From: Histoplasma ohiense
Lineage: Eukaryota; Ascomycota; Eurotiomycetes; Onygenales; Ajellomycetaceae
Length of the DNA stretch: 64,000 bases
Assembly (NCBI GenBank): GCA_017607445.1
Contig: JAEVHH010000001.1
Coordinates: 4,588,001 to 4,652,000 of the forward strand
Direction: 5' to 3'
Below the pieces are notes generated by a model. That model made no database searches. It was not told the origin of the DNA and saw only the letters and a program-made list of their open reading frames with translations. Positions 20,860 through 35,522 of this stretch are shown here, piece after piece (position 1 is the stretch's first letter; every line of letters starts with the position of its first letter). The translations under genes and the position numbers were made by a program.

Positions 20860-23007
20860 GGCGATGGCGGCGGAGGTGCGACGGGCTTGGTCTGCTAGGA
20901 ACCGCTGGAAGTCGAACGGCCGCGACCGGGAGAGGAGGGTTCGCTGACCAAACACGTTGGAGGCCAGTTGGGATGGTTGGGTTGTGGGATGGAGCAAAGG
21001 AGGTTGAAAGGGTGAAGGATGGAGGATGGAGGGAAGAGGTGGTCAGATATGGCAGCAGAGAATGCAGCGGTGGTTGCGGCGGTTGCGGTTGAGGCGAGTA
21101 GTTGGAAGGACTGAGAAAGGAAAAAAAAAAAAAAAAAGGATGGGCCAGCCAGGCGTGTGGAGGACAGGTGGATTTGTCTGGGCGGGCTTGGATAGGGTCT
21201 TGCCCGGCCCCGAAGCGATGGGAACTAGCTAGTTAACTGCTTCGGCGAATAATAACATGGGATATCGGGTGGCATCCTTGGTTAAGTATATGTATGATAG
21301 TTAAATAATCTGTATCTATATCTATATATATCTATAACTATATCCTGCATGGCCCGCCATTCCCTCTAGTTATGCCCGATGCCTTATTGCTGAACTACGA
21401 GACAGAAAGAAAAGCCCATATAAAGAGACTGGAGGGCACAAAGACGCTTCCGATATCACTTCTATGTATTCCAGCTATGTAAGTTACCAAATCTTGGGGA
21501 CGGAGTGTCTGCCCACAGCAACAGGGGAGCTTCGATTGAGCTATCTATCCCCGGGATCAGAAAGCTAAACGACGTTCCATAAAAGAAAGAAAGAAAGAAA
21601 GAAAAAAAGGGGAAAAGAAAGAGAGCTGCATGCACTGGACACACTGCACCCGCACGCGGTATGATTATGATTATGATTATGATTATGGTGAGTGTCGATG
21701 ATGCAGGTACTCTGAACAGCACAGTCCGAAGCGAGTGTAGCGATGCCGCCAAGGGCTGGTCTGCTGGATATCTGTCCACCACCTCCAAGTATCTACCGCT
21801 GCTAGAGCGTAGATATCTAGATATCTCATATCTTATTGATGATCTCAGGCAAAAAGAAACGAAAGACAAAATTCCTGTTCAACAATTGAGGTCACATACA
21901 CCGCCATCACCATCATCCATCATCCATCATCCATCATCCACAGCCAGCAGATCAATGATGAACACAACACTCCTCCCTCCCCTTCCCTGCTTCGGCCCGC
22001 GTAAGGTGCTGACGCAAGCTTCCCCCGGCCTAGCGTTGTTCGCGGACGAAATCGGGCCCCAAGCCAGCCAATGGGGGGTGCGAGTGTCCGCAAGTCCCCA
22101 GAAAGGGTTCCCCCCCCTTGGGAGCCACTCAGAGCAGCGATTCTCACCACGACGATACATGTATAGTTCATGCAAATCCTCCGGCTTGGCTGTTGGTTGG
22201 GCCGTGGTTGGGCCGTGGGGAATAGTACGAGTAAGTACAGATCTGTAGTTATATCATGATTGATGTCAATCGATCCATGGATGTCGTGGCATGGTGCTGT
22301 GGGAACTTGTAGCTGCTACGGAATGTATATACGCTGTATATGAATGGTTATTGATCCATTCTGCTGCCCTTCTTCGGTTGGCCTGCCTCCTGCCGCTCCC
22401 GGCCGTGTCAGTTTCGATTCAGATCTGCGTACGACGCGGGTGGGTTGTTGTCGTCATGGTTCGTTTCAGAAACGGAGAGGATAGAATGCAAGAAAAAAAA
22501 AAAAAGAAAATATTTACATGATGTGGGGGTTGAATGGCGAACAGGGGAGGTGCAGGTTTCATCTGTGTACGATCATCGACCGATCGACCGTCCATCACAC
22601 GGTACTGAGGGTGGTTTTTGAAGAAAGGATCGCTAGAGAAGCAAGCCCTATCTTTTCTCCTGTTAGTTCCCAGGGGGGTGTGTTCCTGACCCTGGCCTGG
22701 GAGTGGCGGCGAGCGGCGATCATCCACGGTGCCTGGTTTCCCAGAAGCGGCAAACCAGGCATGATCGGTGATGATGACGATGACGATGACGATGACGCTG
22801 GCGTGAATGAATGGATAAATGAATGGATGACTGGAGTATCATATTATTGTAATATCCACCGTCCACAGGCCGCTTTGCAGGAGAAGGAGAGGAGGACAGT
22901 GTGGCCTCCCCCAACCTGCGATGCATGGTTTGGCTGTATATGGATCATTATCAGGACGGGGGCTTGATGCGAATATAGCATCAGTACGCACTGCGTAGTA
23001 GTAGTAG

Positions 23008-23042
23008 TGGTGGTGGTGGTGGTGGTGGTGGTGGTGGTGGTA
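23008..23042. repeat. (GGT)n microsatellite
   Basis: About twelve ggt units follow four gta units in the divergent intergenic region. Confidence 0.95.
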
Positions 23043-23572
23043 AAGGATGCAGAGGGTCTGCGGCTGTTGCAATCGTATCGTCACTGACTCTCTATCTATC
23101 TAAAATAAACATTATTGAGCTTTCCTACGCCTTTTGCCTTAAAAATCGAAATGCCCAGCCTGGCTATATAGGTGGGCAGTACGAATATTTATGTACTAGT
23201 ATCGGTTTGTTGGGAAGTTGAGATGGTTTCCAGGGTGGGATTTTTGAGTCGAGCTCTTCCTCAAGAAGTCAGAATGTGGTAAATATGTATGTACATGTAC
23301 AGTATATATGTAACTGTGGGTTGATATCAAGAAGAAGAATACGCAGCGAGGACACTCTCCCTTGTTTAAAGTTCTCTCCACCGCCAGATCTTTTGCACCT
23401 TTCAACCCTGTGTGATTGAGAGATTCTCCAGTTACTTAACTACTTTACCGTCTTCCCTGCGCGCTAGCACACCACAAGTATGCTAACCAGCTCGCTCTAG
23501 CTGGCGCCAGCGCAATCCACAAGTCCACGCCGTAGCAGCTATTCTCGAATCTCCCTTCCCTCCTCCCCCAAA

Positions 23573-23616
23573 TCTCTGCTCGCTCTGCTCGCTCTGCTCG
23601 CTCTGCTGCTTCTTCG
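23573..23616. repeat. 9-bp ctctgctcg tandem repeat
   Basis: About five copies lie in the probable 5' leader of the mutase gene, upstream of its first coding exon. Confidence 0.85.
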
Positions 23617-23921
23617 TCTCTCTCCTTTCCTCCTTCAGTCCCTAATACCTCGCTGCCCTCATTTGTCGGCTTCGTGTTGTTCCTCAGGAGAAGGAAGATA
23701 TACTACATAGATACGCCCATCTTCCCCTCTGGCGCCTTCAACCCCTCCAATCTCCGCCCTCACTGCTCAGCATTCACGAACAACATTCTCGAAGCGACTG
23801 TCTGCAGTATAACCACGTCCTTGATACCCGCCCCCGTTTTTGGCATTTCCCTTTCATGCTCAATCTCGCCCGAAAGACTCTGCAGCGTGTGCCCAGCTTC
23901 CAGGATATTTTGCAAGGCAGA

Positions 23922-25993
<2,072 letters not shown>

Positions 25994-26052
25994 ACTTTTC
26001 TTCTTCTTTTTCTTCTCCTTCTCCTTCTTCTTCTTCACCCCCCCTCTCCCCT

Positions 26053-26088
<36 letters not shown>

Positions 26089-26259
26089 CTGTTCGAAAGA
26101 GAGAACAAAAAATAAACCAACAATATATGACGTCTTTTAGAGTGGGGTTTATATTAAATTTATATAAAATAAATTGGCAATATAACGGGATCAAGAAGGG
26201 GTTGGCGATTGGGGGTTGGGGTCGTTTTAAAAAAGTCGAAAGTAGAGAAAGAACCATTT

Positions 26260-26261
<2 letters not shown>

Positions 26262-26300
<39 letters not shown>
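26262..26300. repeat. T20A19 homopolymer palindrome
   Basis: Twenty T are followed directly by nineteen A. This is the most symmetric of three such blocks in the window. Confidence 0.9.
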
Positions 26301-26782
26301 CCAAATCCTTTACAAATTTATAGTATAGAAATACATACATACATACATACATATGGGCGCTCTCCGGCTCCGCAGCTTTATCGTGCATGTCAAGTACAGT
26401 CAGTTCATATATATCATATTCCATCCATCTCCTGAAGCAGAAAAGGTTGGGGGGGGGGGGTTGTTTCATCCGCTCGGTTGATTTGAATACGCATTCATAT
26501 CCATATTTCATATCATATCATTTTAATCAGCTAGCTAATACGGATGTTCAACTTGGAGGAACAGAACGGAAGTGAGTGTAATTTATTCACTCAAGCAGCA
26601 CGAAAGAGGGAACAGAATGAGGGGGAAGAAAGAAAGAAAGAAAGGAAATAAACAATCATAGCCATAATGTTAAGTAAGACTCGGGCCTCGGAGAAAGAAA
26701 CAGAAACAAACAAAGCATGTCGAACGCAACGTAAATACAGAAAAAGCTAATGTTGTGGAATAATAACTATAGAAACACACAT

Positions 26783-26819
26783 GGGTGCGGTGCGGTGCGG
26801 TGCGGTGCGGTGCGGTGCG
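26783..26819. repeat. (GGTGC)n minisatellite
   Basis: About seven perfect ggtgc units lie in non-coding DNA downstream of the mutase gene. Confidence 0.95.
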
Positions 26820-27149
26820 TTAATCAACCTGGCAATAGATAAAATGCTGCAGTGAATAGGAAATATGGAACTGAACAGAGAACTTAGAGTGGGGGAAATA
26901 AAACATTATGCGCAATCTGTAGAAATAACAAGAGGGGAGGGGAGGGGGTGAAGGAATTGAACAAGGAGAAGAATTTATGGGAGAATTTCAAAACTACTCC
27001 GGCACAACTCCAACTCCCTTCCCCCCTCTCTTCGTCATTGACCATACATACTCACTTCACCTCACCGTCCTAAAAAAATAACCACGCAATGTGGAGAACA
27101 CTCCCATTGCAAAGTGTAAAACTACACTTGATGATATCCTCGAATCCGG

Positions 27150-29281
27150 CTATGGAGCCTTAACCTCTCCTTCATTATTACCATCGCTGTGATGACCAAA
27201 TGCCGTGGTTGCCCTGCCAGAATGAATGGCAGGTCCGGCAGTAGAGCTGGGCCGCTGAATTTGCCAGGTCGTGCTCCGAGGTATCTCAGCCATTCCCGCA
27301 GGCAAGTGAATAGATGCCATGGCCTGATTGTTCGTGTTATTATGTACTGCTTGATGACTTCGCTGCTGGAATACATAGCCATGCCCAGCCGTATACGCTG
27401 AAGCTAGCCTCGTAGCTGGAACAATATATTGTTGTTCGTGTTGCTGATTCAAACGGTAGGTTGGGACTACGGCCGGGCTTAGAGCCTAGTAAGTCCAGAT
27501 TATTTAGTTAATCAGGCTCAATAGTGAATATATCAAATAAATTTGCATAACGGTTTAAACGGCAAGAAAACACAAACTGACCGCGCTTGGGGTTACAGGG
27601 TTCCCAAAGATACAGCTAAGAGGAACGTGATAGTAATTTATGGCTGCATGTCGCTGTGGCATCGTATCCTGCAGCTGGTTTGCGGCAGTTGATACTTCGT
27701 ATATGGGTACATTCGGCTGCTGGCTTAGCCATGGTGATGCACAGAAAATAGCGGTTCGCGTCACTTGCGGTAGCCCGGCGGCTTCCTGGGGAACTCTCTC
27801 GATATGAGGGATTTGATTTGCAACAGCTTGTGGTGCAATAAGAGGGATTTCGCCTGTGGGAACTACGGTGTTCGCTGATGTTATTGCATAGACTTGACCC
27901 AAGTTACTGGAGGTTGGCATCGTGTCAGCACCCTCCCTACTACCGGCCGGGACCGAAGGATATTGGTTTTGGTTCGCCGATCCACGCTGGGAGGCCGGGG
28001 GTGATAGAAAGGACTGCTGGTACATTTGAGCCAACATATCCTTCTCACAAGAGCAGTGCATATCGAATGAAGTAGCTAAATGTGTGTGTGTGCCAAATGG
28101 ATAATGATATGTAAGCACTTGATGACTCTGGAAAATATGAAATTCAATTAAAAGGAGAACGATTACGGAATTCATGAAGTGTGCAAAGCTGTGTAAAAAA
28201 AAAGGACGTGCGAGGACTGCTATGGGCAAATGCAGGTATTTATACTCGGAAACCAAGGCGCTTACATACCATTGAGAGATATTGAATCTAATCTGGAGAA
28301 AGAGAGTGAAGATGTCGCAGAAGTGTAGCTGCTATTTATCATTGCCGGGCGATTCCGCTGACTATGAAAAGCATTTTTGTTCGAAGACCTCCTAACAGTA
28401 GTTCGATTGATGTCATTGCACCGAATAGCATCTTCGGTGGCCGGAGAATGCCCAAAGCCATAAAGATATAGATTGGTTCCGTTGGGTCTGGTTGTAATAT
28501 TATGGCTGCTGTTAGGGATGGATAGGAAAAAGCCATCCTCAGTGTCAGATTCTGAATCTGTACCCTGTGAATCTGAAAGTGGAGGCGTAGATGGTATGGA
28601 TTGGCAGCATGGAGAGCTGCAGCGTGTGGAACCTGGAGGTATTGGATTTGGATTAATACATCCTAGAACCGAATGTATCTTGCTCGATCCTCCTGAATAT
28701 GGAAAAACTTTTGAATAAAGTCCATCAGATTGCAAAAGAGCCAAGTCCGTCGGTACTGGGAGCGCGAATGACTTCATTTGGTAGTTGAGACCTGTTGAAA
28801 TGTCATCTCCCCACTCCAGGCGCATGTTTCCACCGACCGACATAGGGTACGAAGTAAATGGACCAAGCCACGTGGAGGGTGAAAGAAATGATGTGAAGCT
28901 CAATGTTATTGTGTCTAATTGCTCGGCCAATTGAGCATCAGCGCTGGAGGATGGAAGCGCTTGACGAGCCGGAGAGAGCTGAGGCTGTTCTGTTTGTGGA
29001 TCGTCGGATGAGGTTTCACATTTGCGTTTCCCATTATTGAGGGCGGGAGAACTGTCACAATCATCAGGGCCACAATCTGTAAACTCCTCGAAGCTACTGG
29101 AGTCAGAGGCCGTATACGGAGAATCCGTGGAGGGCGCCTCTGATGAGGACTGACGCCGTTGAAGTGGCGATACAAGCGGATCTCCGCCTTTTTCGAGAAT
29201 TCGAGCAATCAGAATCCTCTGTACACATGAATAGATCTCGTCATCCGAGAGAATAATGGGAGTTGGTCGAAGTCGAAACAT
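27150..29281 (-). CDS. Uncharacterised 613-aa protein
   Basis: I recognise no domain. A three-exon model on the minus strand, 29281-28270, 28075-27582 and 27485-27150, gives 613 aa. Donors are gtatgt and gtcagt; acceptors are tttag and ctag. Other acceptors in intron 1 put the next exon out of frame or hit a stop, so 28075 was chosen. The N-terminus (FRLRPTPIILSDDEIYSCVQ) may form a small ordered helical part. A Ser-rich segment with acidic and Cys residues follows, then a Gln-rich, Pro-rich C-terminal half with QQQ-type runs. The composition suggests a disordered regulatory protein, but this is only an impression. It is divergent from the PDK1-like kinase gene, 1.2 kb away. Confidence 0.6.
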
Positions 29282-30494
29282 GGCTATGAGCCTTGCATGG
29301 GACTGTTATAATCCAACACAAGGATGTATCTAGAAGCTCAAAAGCGACAGAGAGTGATCTGTCGAAAGAACACCCTGGCCAAGGAAGGTGTAAAAGAAAC
29401 AATGCAAAGGAAGCCATATCAACAAAGACCATGCAGAGGTCATGGCTACTTCCCGCCATATCAGGTAGCCGTTATATTGTGCAAGAGCACTGGACGTTCC
29501 ATAAGGCTGAAGTTCTATACAAGCGTGCAAACAAGCATGGCGAAGAAATAGGCCACGGGCGAGACCCTCTTGGTGATCTTGAATGATAGATATCCAAGCC
29601 TAGGAAGATTCAACCTCATTATCCACTTGATTCGCTTTGTTCCATTTGTTCCAGGATGGGTCCGAGAAGACACCGCATCCAGCGCAAGCGTTATACTGCA
29701 CGTTTGAGGTTAGATCCTTCGCTATATGCAGGTCTGAGACAAGCTTGAACAGAATCGGGGTGCTATTAGTCAATATCTGTGTATGCAATTGCATACTAGT
29801 AGACATCCCATTTGTTTCATCAAGGGTACGTGGTTTTTTTTATCTCAGATCTGTCTTCATGGGCTGTGTTGGTGGCCAGCGCGCAACTCGTTGACTTGGG
29901 CCGTAAAACAGAACGGTTATAATACGGTATGTAAATTACATGGCCTTCATATCTAGGTTGGCTTCAATGACTTTATCGCAAAATCCAAAGGCTGGTAGTG
30001 GTATTGTATTGTACGATATTGTCACATCGAATACCAACCATCGCCGAGCCTCCAATATCTCACTCGAACCTCACACCCCAATCCCACCCTTGCCAGTCTC
30101 TCAGCTCAACTTCAACCTCATCTTACCTCGTTTCCCGTTTCAATTCTCTCGCTCTTTGTCTTTGCGCTCTGCGAAATCGCCATCTTTGGGAATCTGACTT
30201 CTCTCGACCCTCTGATTCCCCCTGGTTTGCTGCGGGACTGCGCCCAGGATTGTCCTTCTCTGGCTGCGAACTGCATCTGCCATGCCTTACCGGTCGTTCC
30301 AACAACCGGCGTAGTCTCTATTCTGTGAGACCACTCGTCCGGTTAATTATCTCACGTCTCCCTCTACCGCCACTTTCCTCCCGGTGGCTGCCTGCCCTCC
30401 TGTTTCACTTGACTGCCACAGCGCTCCCACCCACTCGTTTCCGCACCTTTCTCTATCCTGCACGCAACTCTACCTGGCCAGCCTCCACCTTGCC
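29282..30494. other. Divergent intergenic region
   Basis: Promoter space between the 613-aa gene (-) and the PDK1-like kinase (+). The last 500 bases are CT-rich leader. A frame open upstream of the kinase start reaches back to 30384, but its translation has no kinase-family character. Nothing else is recognised. Confidence 0.6.
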
Positions 30495-33072
30495 ATGGAT
30501 GGGGATTTAAGCCTGTCGCAATCCTTTGGGGGCCTGCGGATTGCGAATCCGGACGACTCCCCCGTCAAGTCGATAGACAAGTCTCCAAGTTCTGCTGGTA
30601 CATCCACTCATCCTCCCCGATCCCAATCGCCCACCAGAGTCGAGGAACAAATTCCGTCCCATCCTGATATAAACACCCATTCGTCATCCAAACCCCAAGA
30701 CGCTTTTCCTAAGATCCAGAGTAACAGATTGTCCGTGGGCTATGGATATCAGAACCCTTTACCAACCCAGCAGCAGCAATATTCCACGTATGCTACTCCA
30801 ACATCTCAAACCCCAAGCCCCTCCACCCCCCAAAGTGCGGGGCGTCCATCGTCAACATACCATACACAGCCTCTGACCAATGGGTCGTCTTCAAATCTTG
30901 CTCCTAAGGAGGGATATCGACTCCGTACGGAGTCATCCGCTTCTTCTACGTCCGATAGTCAATCACGATCGGATTCTCGTGGTGGATCCGCAGCTCTTCA
31001 AGCCGGAGTCCCAGTGCGAGACAGTAGCCATTCTGAGAGATCATACATCCAGACGCAGTTTCACAGCGGCAGCTCCCCACTGCCACCGAGGCGGAGCTCT
31101 CGAGTAACACATCATAACGGCACTTCCCAGCTCTCTGGCTCTCCTTACGGCCTCGAGGGTGTAGGGCTTTCAAGTAGTGAAGAATGGCAGGAGCGTGGGG
31201 CAGCCGTGGGTGTACGACAAGAAATTGACGCAAATGGCAAACCCGTTTCGAGATTCGTGAAGAAAGGCGTTAGAGATTTCTCCTTTGGCCGCACACTCGG
31301 TGAGGGATCATACAGTACAGTCGTTGCGGCTACGGACCGCCAAACCTTAAAAGAATACGCCATAAAGATACTCGACAAACGGCATATTATCAAGGAAAAG
31401 AAAGTGAAGTATGTTAACATCGAGAAGGATACATTAAACAGATTGACCGATCATCCTGGTGTTGTTCGATTATACTATACATTCCAGGATGAGCGATCCC
31501 TTTATTTTGTCCTCGACCTTGCGAGTGGAGGAGAGCTATTAGGTGTGTTGAAGCGGATGTCATCGTTTGACGAAGAATGCACTAGATTCTACGGGGCGCA
31601 GATTCTTGATACAATTGACTACATGCACAGGCGCGGAGTTATTCATCGAGATCTAAAACCAGAAAACGTGCTACTTGACAGCCAGATGCACGTGAAAATC
31701 ACTGACTTTGGCACAGCTAAAATACTGGATCGTTCAAAACGACAGGAAGAAAATTCGAGTGGTATCCCACAAATGGACTCTGACGGTGATGATCGGGATC
31801 GGGCCAACTCTTTTGTGGGAACTGCTGAGTATGTCAGTCCGGAGCTTCTCACAGACAAGAGTGCCTACAAGGCAAGCGATTTGTGGGCTTTTGGATGTAT
31901 CATCTACCAATTAATAGCCGGACGACCTCCGTTCAAAGCTGCGAATGAATATCAAACGTTTCAAAAAATTGTTGGCCTCAAGTATGAATTCCCTCCCGGA
32001 TTTCCATCAGTTGCGCGAGATTTGGTGGAACGGTTACTTGTTCTTGATCCGTCGAGGCGCTTGCAAATGGAACACATTAAAAACCATGAATTTTTCGATG
32101 GCATCGTTTGGGGTCGTGGTCTTTGGAAACAAAAAGCACCGCGTTTAAAGCCATATGTTCCGCCACCACCAGAGCCAATTAAACTCAACGGTTCCAGTAA
32201 GGACGACAGTTTCCCCCCAAACATCACAAAGGGTTTTGGATCTTCAGGCAACTCAGGGAGCGCAAGGCCGTATCCACGCCTGGTTACCGATCTCCCACCT
32301 CCTTCCCAACTTGATATTGAGTGGTCTCCTGTCTTGACTCGAACTAACGAGCGTATATTGAAAATGGGAAATTTAACTGTTCTTTCTTCCCCCGCTCCTC
32401 ACAATGGACACGCAAAAGGTGGGCATGGCGATGGTGATGCTCCCAAAAAATTTTCGCGATTTTTTGGTGGAAACACGACCAAGAAGCGTCAGCGGTTAGT
32501 TATGGTTACCTCTGCTGGCCGTGTCATTATTGTGCCTGCTGGTGGAGGAGAGAAGAAAGCAAAAATGGATATCTCTCTCCTAGCCCCCGGCGCACAATAT
32601 CGAAGCACCACCGATGCGAAAGGTTATTCATCGTGGGTAGTAGATACGGTAAGAACCATTCACTAGTTAACTATAGTTTGATCGTTTGTTGATTTAAGTC
32701 TCCCGATTTCTACAGCGCGAGAAACACTACGTTTTTGAAGATGCAAGGCCATCGTCATCGGATGTTGCAGCATCTGCTCTCTCTACACAAGAATGGATCG
32801 ATATACTAGATCGTGCCAAAGAGCTGGCCCAATTCCAAACGTCGAATAGTCCTTACGGCGATGATGCCTTGAGGGATCTATCGTCTGGCGTTTCTAGCCA
32901 TGCCAACACTATTGACCATTCAGATGATTTCTCCGCCAACGTCAATGCGTCCCAAGCAAGTGGAAGAGCCATGCTTGTCAAACATCATGCCACAGGCGAT
33001 TCGGAATCTGTGAAGGGAAAAAAGCGATTCAGCCGACGCCATTCGAAGAACGGATTGTCCGCTGTCTTCTGA
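30495..33072 (+). CDS. pkh1: PDK1-like AGC protein kinase (Pkh/Ksg1 family)
   Basis: Ser/Thr kinase that phosphorylates the activation loop of other AGC kinases and, in fungi, acts in sphingolipid, cell-wall and eisosome signalling. Exons are 30495-32648 and 32716-33072, giving 836 aa. The start ATG is in a gccATGG context. Residues 1-250 are Ser/Pro/Gln-rich. The kinase domain spans about 258-540: GEGSYSTVV loop, AIK lysine at 291, HRDLKPEN with catalytic Asp 386, DFG Asp 404, an activation loop with SFVGTAEYVSPELL, and SDLWAFGCIIYQL. The region between DFG and the loop carries an insert rich in Asp and Arg. The C-terminal part (KRQRLVMVTSAGRVIIVP through STQEWIDILDRAKEL) fits the PDK1-type PH domain and is split by the intron. 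The gene symbol is by family; paralogue assignment is uncertain. Confidence 0.93.
32649..32715 (+). other. Intron in PDK1-like kinase gene
   Basis: This 67-bp intron starts gtaaga and ends tacag. Splicing joins SSWVVDT to REKHYVFED within the PH-like region. Confidence 0.88.
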
Positions 33073-35494
33073 CATTATTTTTCTATTCAGCCTTGCATTT
33101 GAACGAGCTACAGAAAACCCCACATCCACCCCACCAAGTGCAAAACGGGTTGGCTGGGTTTTCAGGTTGTCCATTTGGGGTTTCCCGATAACACATAAAG
33201 TTTCACTATATTTGCATATTGAATAGGTTTGAAGTCTCACGTCCTCTTCTGCGTGGTATTGCTTTTGTTCCTTTTCCGCCATGTCTTCTTTATTTCCTCA
33301 CCATCCATACTTTCAGGCATTGCACAGCGTATACAGCCCACACTCACACCGTTTATATACTCTTCTCTGCTTTTTCTCATCTTCTCATCTTCTCATATTT
33401 GTCTTGTCTCAACCAAATCTGGTTGAGCTATTTTTCCTTCTGATTTTTCTCCTTCCTACTATTTTAATTCATGATCAATCATTTTATTTTTCTTCTCACA
33501 CCGTTCTAGCGATGATTCATGAATTCTCTTTACCCGCTCTTCGCCAAATTCCGTCTTGGTTATTTTCATGTTTGGCGAAGCGTTTTAGTGAAGCGTTGTT
33601 AAGTTTATCCAGCAACTCGTTTCCTTCTCGCCCCATTTTCCCCGACTTTATTTTTATTGCTTCTTATCTACTTTGCATTTTTGGCTGGAAATATATCACA
33701 TTCATTTTTCCCAAGTGAGGCTTTGATGATGTGGGTTGAGGGTACCACAGCATATATATTCTTTCTCTGCGCCTCTTTTATTGCCAGTCATTGCTTTTCC
33801 TTTTATTCCCTCCCTTTTGCCCCCATCTTTCCTTTCAAACTTCTCTGATGCGCGCGTGTTTGTATGTTATGCGCAGACATTGTTATCTTGGAAAATGGTT
33901 GTAGGCGCCTTTTGGCTCCTTGTTAGTTACGTTACGTGTTTGATTTTTCTGTTCTCCTTCTCTGCTTCAATTTTTTTCTCAATTCCCATGATACACCCAT
34001 ACAGTACAAGTTCATCTTATATTTGATGTCGCTATATTTTTCGCTATATACTATATTTATTTTTTTTAGATCTAGGGAATATTTCCGAAGGGAAAGTTTG
34101 CTTCTGACGTTACCCCGCTGGATTCTCTTTTCGACTCTTGGTAATTAGGGTTTCGCTCCCCGCATCATCATTTTATTCTATTTATCCTGTTTCTCTATCT
34201 TAATTTGTTTTTCGTTTGATAAAAATACCTGATTTGATAATGTGTCCCTTTCTATATGTCTTCTACATCTCTTCCCTGCGGATCGGATGTATGTATAAGA
34301 GAAAAAGCAACACGAAAGACTTTCATTTTCCCTGAATTGCATCTACTTTTACAGCTGGTAGGCAGTTTATTATGTTGCTAACATGGATGACCATATTTTC
34401 CTTTGGATGTAAAAGTTATTTTTGCTAGATACAGCTTGTATTAATTTGAGGCCTTTGCATGTAGTCGCCGCGATGATTCATAATAATATTCTCAGTAAAC
34501 ATAGTTACATATCAGAATTTGCTTGATAAAGTTGAAACTTAACCATGGGATGTTTCAACTTCCTGCGAACCCCGTAGTTTCATGCGAGTGAGGTCATTGC
34601 TGGTTTGTTCCAAGATGCAGCAAGCCGGGGTCCCCGTCTCCGTCTGCCTGGGTTCGTCTGCAAGATATTCTGTCTTTAGAACAGGCTTGTCTCACATGCG
34701 AAGGAGAAGAGGCAAAACATCCCAGCTCGTGCCCGCCTGTCATTGCTGTCATTTTCGTCAAGAGCGTTTCCCGCGCAGCGATAGGGCAAGCAGACGGTGT
34801 CCTGGTGGCTGAAGAGCATCGCCACCCAGCTGGTCTTAGTGCGGTATCTGGGAGGTTTATTCTTCATGTATGGACAGCTGGAGATGGAGGACGGAGGCTG
34901 AGCAGGTTTGCGGTTTGAGCTCTTCTTCGTCCTCGTGCTATGGCTATTTCTCTGCGAATGTTCTTTTGAGAGCAGTGGAGCGATGCCTGGCTCTCGTTTG
35001 TCTGTGGACTTCCCCTGTCTGTGTAGTTCTCGAGGAGCAGCAACACTCGTCCCTGGACCCTAGCGTGGCTAAATAATCGTAAGATTAGCTGGCCTCGTTA
35101 TCCACTATCAACCAAAGCGGGATGCGGAGGCGAGACGCTGGTCTGGAACTAAAACCGCGAAAAGCTGCACTAAAATCACTTGTTGCTGGGTCCATCTCGC
35201 GTTTGCTCTCTGTCCAATCCCACTGTTTGGTGAGAATCTCCTGGTTGTGTTGAGGAGTGAACTCGCCTGAGAAGCATTTGAACACGCGAGGAACGGGATT
35301 CTGCTGTTACTGAGCGATATCGTATCGTCCAGCCTGCCATCGCCTTCGTGTCTGTCTATGACATTTCTCTTCGTGCCTCCAGGTCGAGGATCCCTCTATC
35401 TGTCTCTCTTTGTCTCCTAGGAGCAGATGACATTTCTATCTATTCTCCCTTGTACGCACAAAAACATATATGTCATGTCCGTTCTCTCGATGCG
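33073..35494. other. 2.4-kb intergenic region, T-rich
   Basis: This lies between the PDK1-like kinase and the BTB gene, both on the plus strand. The first 1.2 kb is T-rich on the plus strand and gives spurious hydrophobic frames. The last few hundred bases are the 5' leader of the BTB gene and carry two short upstream ORFs (35358-35420 and 35427-35522). Confidence 0.6.
35358..35420 (+). promoter_or_regulatory. Upstream ORF 1 of BTB gene
   Basis: A 20-codon frame starts atgacatttctc in the leader and ends at tag. It lies before the first possible start of the BTB protein. A regulatory effect on translation is an inference. Confidence 0.4.
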
Positions 35495-35522
35495 ATGCTC
35501 CATCATTGCCGGCCTTCAATAA
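35427..35522 (+). promoter_or_regulatory. Upstream ORF 2 of BTB gene
   Basis: A 31-codon frame starts atgacatttcta, nearly the same as uORF 1, and overlaps the in-frame ATG at 35495 in another frame. This favours the ATG at 35612 as the working start of the main protein. Confidence 0.4.

Larger units (their letters stand above)
20860..23921. other. 3-kb divergent region between transporter and UGM genes
   Basis: Shared upstream region of the transporter (-) and UDP-galactopyranose mutase (+). It includes (ATG)n and (GAT)n blocks near 21661-21688 and 22769-22798, a (GGT)n tract at 23008-23042 and a ctctgctcg tandem tract near 23573-23616. The last 400 bases are the CT-rich leader of the mutase gene. 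Frames such as 21661-22248 have no convincing protein character. I see no separate gene. Confidence 0.6.
25994..27149. other. Convergent intergenic region, homopolymers and microsatellites
   Basis: The 3' region of the mutase (+) and the 613-aa gene (-). It contains a T run at about 26057-26088, a T20A19 palindrome at 26262-26300, (ACAT)n near 26332-26351 and (GGTGC)n at 26783-26819. No gene is seen. Confidence 0.7.

Noticed and set aside
21661..22248. 195-codon plus-strand frame between the transporter and mutase genes
   Set aside because: It starts in an (ATG)n microsatellite and shows no recognisable or ordered protein sequence.
30384..30494. Longer N-terminus for the PDK1-like kinase
   Set aside because: The extra 37 codons lie in CT-rich leader, while the ATG at 30495 has a strong gccATGG context.
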